Assembly (NCBI GenBank): GCA_030783905.1
Contig: JAQAHH010000006.1
Location: 248,001-312,000, forward strand
Length of the DNA stretch: 64,000 bases
From: Bisgaard Taxon 45
Lineage (GTDB): Bacteria; Pseudomonadota; Gammaproteobacteria; Enterobacterales; Pasteurellaceae
Reading direction: 5' to 3'
Shown here piece after piece: positions 59,608-64,000 of this stretch. Below the pieces are notes generated by a model, which did not search any database, was not told the DNA's origin, and was given only the letters and a program-made list of their open reading frames with translations. Each line of letters begins with the position of its first letter. Position 1 is the stretch's first letter. Position numbers and translations under genes: made by a program.

Positions 59608-60519
59608 TTAACGGTCTTTCGGGTCAAGTGCATCACGCAACCCATCACCGATAAAGTTAAAACAAAATAGCGTCGTGACTAAAAAGAGCGCAGGGAAAAT
59701 TAACAGCCAAGGCGCGGCTTCCATGGATTTTGCCCCATCGTTGAGTAAGCCGCCCCAACTACTTAATGGCTCCTGTGTGCCGAGTCCTAGGAAACTTAAA
59801 AAAGATTCAAACAAAATCATGCCCGGGACGAGTAAAGAGGCATACACTACCACCACACCAAGCACGTTTGGCACAATATGGCGCCAAACAATTTGACGTG
59901 AGGAGACACCACAGACGATGGCGGCTTCAATAAATTCCTTTTGTTTTAAACTTAAGGTTTGTCCGCGTACAATCCTTGCCATATCTAGCCAAGACACCAT
60001 CCCGATAGCCACGAAAATCAAGAAAATATTCCGTCCAAAGAAGGTGACTAACAGGATAACAAAGAACATGAAAGGGAAAGAATTGAGGATTTCCAAAAAG
60101 CGCATCATGAAGGTGTCCACTTTGCCGCCAATATAGCCCGATGTGGCACCATATAAGGTGCCCACTAAGACTGCAATTAAGGCCCCTGCAATGCCGACTA
60201 ACAGTGAAATACGTCCACCGATCGCAACACGTACTAATAAATCACGCCCTGAAGCATCGGTGCCAAAATAGTGCATGGTTTCCCATTCAGGGGGAATAGA
60301 AATGGCAGCGAAATCTAATTCATCATAAGGGTAAGGCATGAGCATCGGGGCAAAAATGACGAACAGGCTAATGCAAAATAAGACAAATAAACTGGTTAAT
60401 GCGGCTTTATTATGAAAGAAACGGCGACGGGCATCTTGCCATAAGCTACGACCTTCAAGCGTGTCTAATTTTTCTGTCACCGCTTCGAGCAATTCAGTAT
60501 CTTTTTGATTGTTTAACAT
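59608..60519 (-). CDS. oppC: Oligopeptide ABC transporter permease OppC
   Basis: A 303-residue permease with six membrane spans. N-terminal RRRFFHNKAALTSL precedes the first span; HYFGTDASGRDLLVRV is typical of OppC/DppC, and the coupling segment EAAIVCGVSSRQIVWRHIVPNV (EAA loop) contacts the ATPases. The start at 60519 has AGGAAG upstream; a more distant in-frame start at 60546 is less likely. Confidence 0.93.
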   Translation of the reverse strand: MLNNQKDTELLEAVTEKLDTLEGRSLWQDARRRFFHNKAALTSLFVLFCISLFVIFAPMLMPYPYDELDFAAISIPPEWETMHYFGTDASGRDLLVRVAIGGRISLLVGIAGALIAVLVGTLYGATSGYIGGKVDTFMMRFLEILNSFPFMFFVILLVTFFGRNIFLIFVAIGMVSWLDMARIVRGQTLSLKQKEFIEAAIVCGVSSRQIVWRHIVPNVLGVVVVYASLLVPGMILFESFLSFLGLGTQEPLSSWGGLLNDGAKSMEAAPWLLIFPALFLVTTLFCFNFIGDGLRDALDPKDR

Positions 60520-60546
60520 GAGTTGACTTCCTACAACAATGGTCAA

Positions 60547-61467
60547 TTAATAACGGATTTTCGGATCAATCACCGCATACAGAATATCGACGATCGCGTT
60601 GAATGCAATGGTTAACGCCCCGACTAAAATGGTCAGGCTCAAGACTAACGAGTAGTCACGATTGAGTGCGCCATTCACAAACAGTTGCCCAATACCGGGG
60701 ATACCAAAAATACTTTCAATCACCATGGAACCAGTAATAATCCCGACAAATGCCGGTCCCATATAGGAAATCACGGGCAAGAGGGCAGGGCGTAATGCGT
60801 GTTTGAGCAAAATACGGCGCATAGGTAAACCTTTGGCTTTAGCGGTGCGGATGAAGTTGGAATGTAATACTTCAATCATCGAACCTCGGGTAATCCGTGC
60901 AATACTGGCAATGTAGGATAAACACAGTGCGATCATCGGCATCAACATAAACTTAAATGCCCCCCCTTCCCAACCGCCGGAAGGTAACCATTTTAATGAA
61001 ATAGAGAAGATCAACACTAAGAGGGGGGCGACCACAAAGCTGGGGATCACCACGCCCGTCATGGCAAAGGTCATGATCACATAATCGAGCCATTTATTTT
61101 GTTTAAGTGCCGCCATAGTCCCAGCACTGACACCGAGGATTAGTGCGATAAAAAAGGCGGAAATACCCAGTTTAAAGGACACGGGAAACGCCGCAGAAAC
61201 GAGTTGGTTTACGGTGTAATCTTTATATTTAAAAGAAGGTCCAAAGTCACCATGCGCAAGATCGTTTAAATAGATGAAATATTGTTTATAGAGCGGCTCA
61301 TTTAAATGATATTTGGCTTCAATATTAGCGATGACTTCGGCTGGGTAATTTTTTTCACTGGTAAAAGGGCTACCCGGTGCCAAACGCATCATGAAAAATG
61401 AAATCGTAATTAAAATAAAAAGCGTTGGAATTGCCTGTAAAAGACGGCGAAGAATTAATTTAAACAT
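60547..61467 (-). CDS. oppB: Oligopeptide ABC transporter permease OppB
   Basis: A 306-residue permease, the same length as E. coli OppB and nearly identical in motifs: MFKLILRRLLQAIPTLFILI, HGDFGPSFKYKDYTVN and the EAA loop RTAKAKGLPMRRILLKHALRPA. With OppC it forms the membrane channel. An 86-nt gap with a terminator-like hairpin separates it from oppA, so its level is likely lower than that of the binding protein. Confidence 0.95.
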   Translation of the reverse strand: MFKLILRRLLQAIPTLFILITISFFMMRLAPGSPFTSEKNYPAEVIANIEAKYHLNEPLYKQYFIYLNDLAHGDFGPSFKYKDYTVNQLVSAAFPVSFKLGISAFFIALILGVSAGTMAALKQNKWLDYVIMTFAMTGVVIPSFVVAPLLVLIFSISLKWLPSGGWEGGAFKFMLMPMIALCLSYIASIARITRGSMIEVLHSNFIRTAKAKGLPMRRILLKHALRPALLPVISYMGPAFVGIITGSMVIESIFGIPGIGQLFVNGALNRDYSLVLSLTILVGALTIAFNAIVDILYAVIDPKIRY

Positions 61468-61512
61468 ACAAGATAATCCAATCCACAAATCGCAAAGCGC
61501 GAAAGCTAAAAA

Positions 61513-61536
61513 AGTGCGGTCGGTGTTGACCGCACT
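61513..61536 (-). terminator. Intra-operon terminator between oppA and oppB
   Basis: On the minus strand AGTGCGGTC / GACCGCACT (9-bp stem, 6-nt loop) followed by TTTTTT. It sits 17 nt after the oppA stop. The plus-strand left arm is a perfect uptake signal (61512-61520) and the right arm an 8/9 inverse. Partial termination would give excess oppA. Confidence 0.85.
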
Positions 61537-61553
61537 AAAACGTATAAAAATAA

Positions 61554-63200
61554 TTATTTAACTAAATAAACATCTTTTAGATAGACGTTTTTGCCCGGAT
61601 GATTGATTGGGAACCCTTTCACATACGGTTTAACCATACGGGGATCGACATAGTAATAGACCGGTACCAACGCGGCATCTTGATCTAGCTGTGCTTCGAG
61701 TTTGGCGTAAATTTCTGCACGTTGTTCGTCGGTTTCAGCTAAGTACGTCTCTGAAAGCAGTTTGTCGAACGCTTCACTCTTATAGAAAGCGGTGTTATTA
61801 CTACTGGTGGATAAGAAGTAATTCAAGAATGTACTGGCTTCATTATAGTCAGCACACCAACCAGCACGTGTCACTTGATAGTTGCCTTGGTGACGTGTAT
61901 CTAAATAAGTTTTCCACTCTTGGTTTTCGAGCGTGACTTTCACCGCACCGCCGAGGTTTTTCTGCCACAGTGATGAAGCCGCTAAGGCAATTTTTTTATG
62001 ATTCTCAGAGGTGTTATATAACAAGGTGAAATTCAATGGATGACTCTTATCAAAGCCCGCTTCTTTTAACAATGCCATGGCTTGTTTATTACGCTCAGCT
62101 TGCGGGAGTGCCACCCAGTCTGGTTTCTGAATCTTTTCGCCACCATTAATATAAGGTGGTGTAAAGCTATAAGCCGGTACTTGCCCTTGGGCGGTGACTT
62201 TCTGTGTAATGATGTCGCGATCAAGCGCCATCACAAGCGCTTTTCTAACGCGGACATCATCAAATGGTGGTTTTTTATTGTTAATTTCATACAGATACGT
62301 ACAGAGTGATGCGGGGGTGTAAACTTCATTTGGGTATTCTTGTTTCAGTTTACTAAATAGCTCGACTGGTAATGCGTGGTTAGTGATATCTAAATCACCT
62401 GCACGATAACGTGCTACATCGGTATTTTCTGATTCAATTGGGTAGAGTGTCACGTTGGTGAGGACGGTTTTGGCATGATCCCAATAATGTGGGTTAGGAA
62501 CTAATTCTAATTTTTCATTAATTGTCCAATTTTTAACAGTGAAGGCACCGTTACCAACGATATGTTTCACATCTGTCCATTTATCACCGAATTGTTCAAC
62601 CAATTTTTTATTGACGGGTGCGAGGACGTAATGCTCACTCAATTTATCTGCGTAAGGTACGCTCGCCGATAAGGTCAATTCTAAAGTATGTGGGTCGAGT
62701 GCTTTCACACCAAGTTCGGTAACGGGTTTTTTACCTGCCACGACGTCTTCCGCATTCAGTAATTTGAGGTATTTTAAGTAGCTTGAATAAGGCGATGCGG
62801 TGTTTGGATCGGCTAAACGTTGGAAAGAGAAAACGAAATCTTCAGCAGTGACAGGTTCACCATTAGACCATTTGGCTTCTGGACGAAGATAGAATGTCCA
62901 TTTTTTAAAATCTGGGCTGTGTTCCCATTTGATCGCTGCCCCTGGCAGAATATGCCCTTCTGCATCAGAAATAACAAGGGTTTCAAATAATTGACGAGAG
63001 GTAAAACTTTCTGGCATGCCTTCAATTTTATGGGGATCTAATGAAGCGGGATTGGAACCAATATTCCAACGGAGTACTTGTTTAGCGGCTAATTCTGTGC
63101 CAGCAGGCACCTCTGCCGCAAAAGTGGTTTGTGTAGCAAAGAGCGCAAAGATACTCGCTAATGCCACATGAAGTCCTGTTTTTTTCATTGTGTTTGTCAT
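61554..63200 (-). CDS. oppA: Oligopeptide ABC transporter substrate-binding protein OppA
   Basis: A 548-residue periplasmic binding protein (SBP family 5). The signal peptide (KKTGLHVALASIFALFATQTTFA) ends near residue 28. RWNIGSNPASLDPHKIEGMPES, FYLRPEAKWSNGEPVTAEDFVFSF and RKALVMALDRDII are family signatures. It captures short peptides for the OppBCDF importer; in Pasteurellaceae OppA proteins also bind other ligands such as haem, which cannot be judged here. A possible GcvB pairing site covers the first codons. Confidence 0.95.
   Translation of the reverse strand: MTNTMKKTGLHVALASIFALFATQTTFAAEVPAGTELAAKQVLRWNIGSNPASLDPHKIEGMPESFTSRQLFETLVISDAEGHILPGAAIKWEHSPDFKKWTFYLRPEAKWSNGEPVTAEDFVFSFQRLADPNTASPYSSYLKYLKLLNAEDVVAGKKPVTELGVKALDPHTLELTLSASVPYADKLSEHYVLAPVNKKLVEQFGDKWTDVKHIVGNGAFTVKNWTINEKLELVPNPHYWDHAKTVLTNVTLYPIESENTDVARYRAGDLDITNHALPVELFSKLKQEYPNEVYTPASLCTYLYEINNKKPPFDDVRVRKALVMALDRDIITQKVTAQGQVPAYSFTPPYINGGEKIQKPDWVALPQAERNKQAMALLKEAGFDKSHPLNFTLLYNTSENHKKIALAASSLWQKNLGGAVKVTLENQEWKTYLDTRHQGNYQVTRAGWCADYNEASTFLNYFLSTSSNNTAFYKSEAFDKLLSETYLAETDEQRAEIYAKLEAQLDQDAALVPVYYYVDPRMVKPYVKGFPINHPGKNVYLKDVYLVK
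63185..63194 (-). promoter_or_regulatory. Possible GcvB small RNA pairing site at the oppA start
   Basis: Minus-strand AACACAATGA at codons 3-6 of oppA matches 8 of the 10 bases (AACACAA, then A) of the GcvB target consensus AACACAACAT that I recall for P. multocida. oppA is a classic GcvB target in enteric bacteria. Inference only. Confidence 0.35.
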
Positions 63201-63449
63201 AGTTTTCCCTTTTTTATGAGTAAAAAGAAATTGTATTAATAAAGCAAAAAAATCAGACTGTAAAGTGCGGAACGTGTTATTTGTGAGCTATTTCTGATAA
63301 AATTTAAATCAATGTGCGCTTTTTCCCTGTTGTCTTGTGTTTTTACTACTTTTTATTAACAATTTGACATAACACATTTTATCGAAAGCGAAGAAACTCC
63401 TTTTTCTTATACTTTCTGATAAGGTTCATGTAAAAAGTAATAATTTCCT

Positions 63450-63478
63450 TTGACTATTTTGTTCTCAAACGGTAATAT
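63450..63478 (+). promoter_or_regulatory. Promoter of yceD
   Basis: TTGACT (63450-63455) and TATAAT-like TAATAT (63473-63478) separated by exactly 17 nt. The expected transcription start (about 63485) is only about 3 nt before the ATG. Confidence 0.65.
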
Positions 63479-63487
63479 TCACGCCCT

Positions 63488-64000
63488 ATGCAAAAGGTAA
63501 AATTACCCCTAACTGTTGACCCAGTCAAAGATGCGCAGCGACGCTTAGATTATGATGGCTATTATGCTATTAATCAGTTGCAACGCCTTAATGAGTCAGT
63601 AAGTAAAGTGCTCAGCGATGCACAGGTTAGATTATCGTTTTTCATTGATCCACAAAAATTAGTGGTCATGAAAGGGCAAGCAAGTGTCGAGGTAGAATTA
63701 GTCTGCCAACGTTGCGAAAAGCCTTTCGTGCAAACTATTGATTGTACTTTCTGTTACAGTCCAGTGGCTAATTTGGATCAAGCCGATGTATTGCCCGAAA
63801 TTTATGAACCGATCGAATTTAATGCGTTTGGTGAAATAGATTTAGTTGGTGCGATTGAAGATGAATTAATTTTAAGTCTGCCAATTGTGCCAATGCATTC
63901 ATCTGAACACTGTGAAGTGTCCGTGGCTGAACAGGTTTTTGGCGAATTGCCCGAAGCGCTGGCAAAAAAACCGAACCCGTTCGCTGTATTAGCTAGTTTA
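63488..64000 (+). CDS. yceD: 23S rRNA accumulation protein YceD (partial at window edge)
   Basis: 171 codons are visible and the frame is still open at the right edge. The translation starts [20 protein letters not shown] and reaches [11 protein letters not shown], aligning with E. coli YceD (173 residues), so only a few codons are missing. Cysteines in [11 protein letters not shown] and CTFCYSP form a probable metal site of the DUF177 family. YceD supports 23S rRNA accumulation; rpmF and fatty acid genes usually follow. There is no recognisable ribosome binding site before the ATG. Confidence 0.93.
   Translation, partial: MQKVKLPLTVDPVKDAQRRLDYDGYYAINQLQRLNESVSKVLSDAQVRLSFFIDPQKLVVMKGQASVEVELVCQRCEKPFVQTIDCTFCYSPVANLDQADVLPEIYEPIEFNAFGEIDLVGAIEDELILSLPIVPMHSSEHCEVSVAEQVFGELPEALAKKPNPFAVLASL

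Noticed and set aside
63280-63300. CRP-like site TGTGAGCTATTTCTGA between oppA and yceD
   Set aside because: Only the first half matches; the second half keeps three of five bases, too weak to support.

Overview
The window looks like a Pasteurellaceae chromosome, most likely Pasteurella multocida or a close relative. Three things point there: the proteins resemble those of Haemophilus and enteric bacteria throughout, base composition is AT-rich, and I counted by eye 33 perfect copies of the Haemophilus/Pasteurella DNA uptake signal AAGTGCGGT (19 forward, 14 reverse), about one per 1.9 kb. Species assignment is inference. I see no tRNA, rRNA, prophage or insertion sequence. Nearly everything is a conserved housekeeping gene; the one clear accessory element is the CRISPR array at the left edge.

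Layout: 1-1453 is the distal end of a type I-F CRISPR array (24 spacers in view; leader and cas genes lie to the left). 1470-4010 (minus) holds two LPS inner-core heptosyltransferases and a PCuAC copper-binding protein. 4266-6272 holds hflD and purB. 6435-11167 is an L-lactate module (permease lctP plus oxidase lldEFG) with a textbook CRP site. 11273-15091 holds pssA, a TrmH-like methyltransferase, ferredoxin yfhL and an RNase T2. 15208-17558 is pgk-fba. 17666-22313 (minus) is recO-rlmD-relA-dgkA. 22494-24220 is rsmE-yqgE-ruvX. eno and pyrG follow on the minus strand, then brnQ, ygfZ and yicC, and rph-pyrE-djlA-yjdF-dusC-yjjG on plus.

35717-38944 (minus) holds an amidohydrolase of unknown substrate behind a structured leader, then yejM-yejL. 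39085-42805 (plus) is yejK, bamE and the envelope-stress pair cpxR-cpxA. yhhQ (minus) has a preQ1-I type riboswitch. Then come a small DMT protein, copper genes copZ and copA, folA, the yjjP-yjjB exporter, proB, a small lipoprotein, fklB and psd. 52107-56634 is the biotin cluster bioA-F-G-C-D, without bioB. An alpha-carbonic anhydrase, oppABCDF (minus) and a yceD gene cut by the right edge complete the window.

Functional themes: envelope building and surveillance (waaC/waaF, pssA, psd, dgkA, yejM, bamE, cpxRA), copper handling (PCuAC protein, copZ, copA), carbon use (lactate, glycolysis) and biotin synthesis. The most interesting sequence-level signals are regulatory: the preQ1 riboswitch, the structured leader with a terminator before the amidohydrolase, perfect hairpins inside the cpxR-cpxA and lctP-lldE gaps, the promoter-spanning inverted repeat before bioA, and terminators built from inverted uptake signals, including one between oppA and oppB. 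I found no convincing wholly new multi-gene system.
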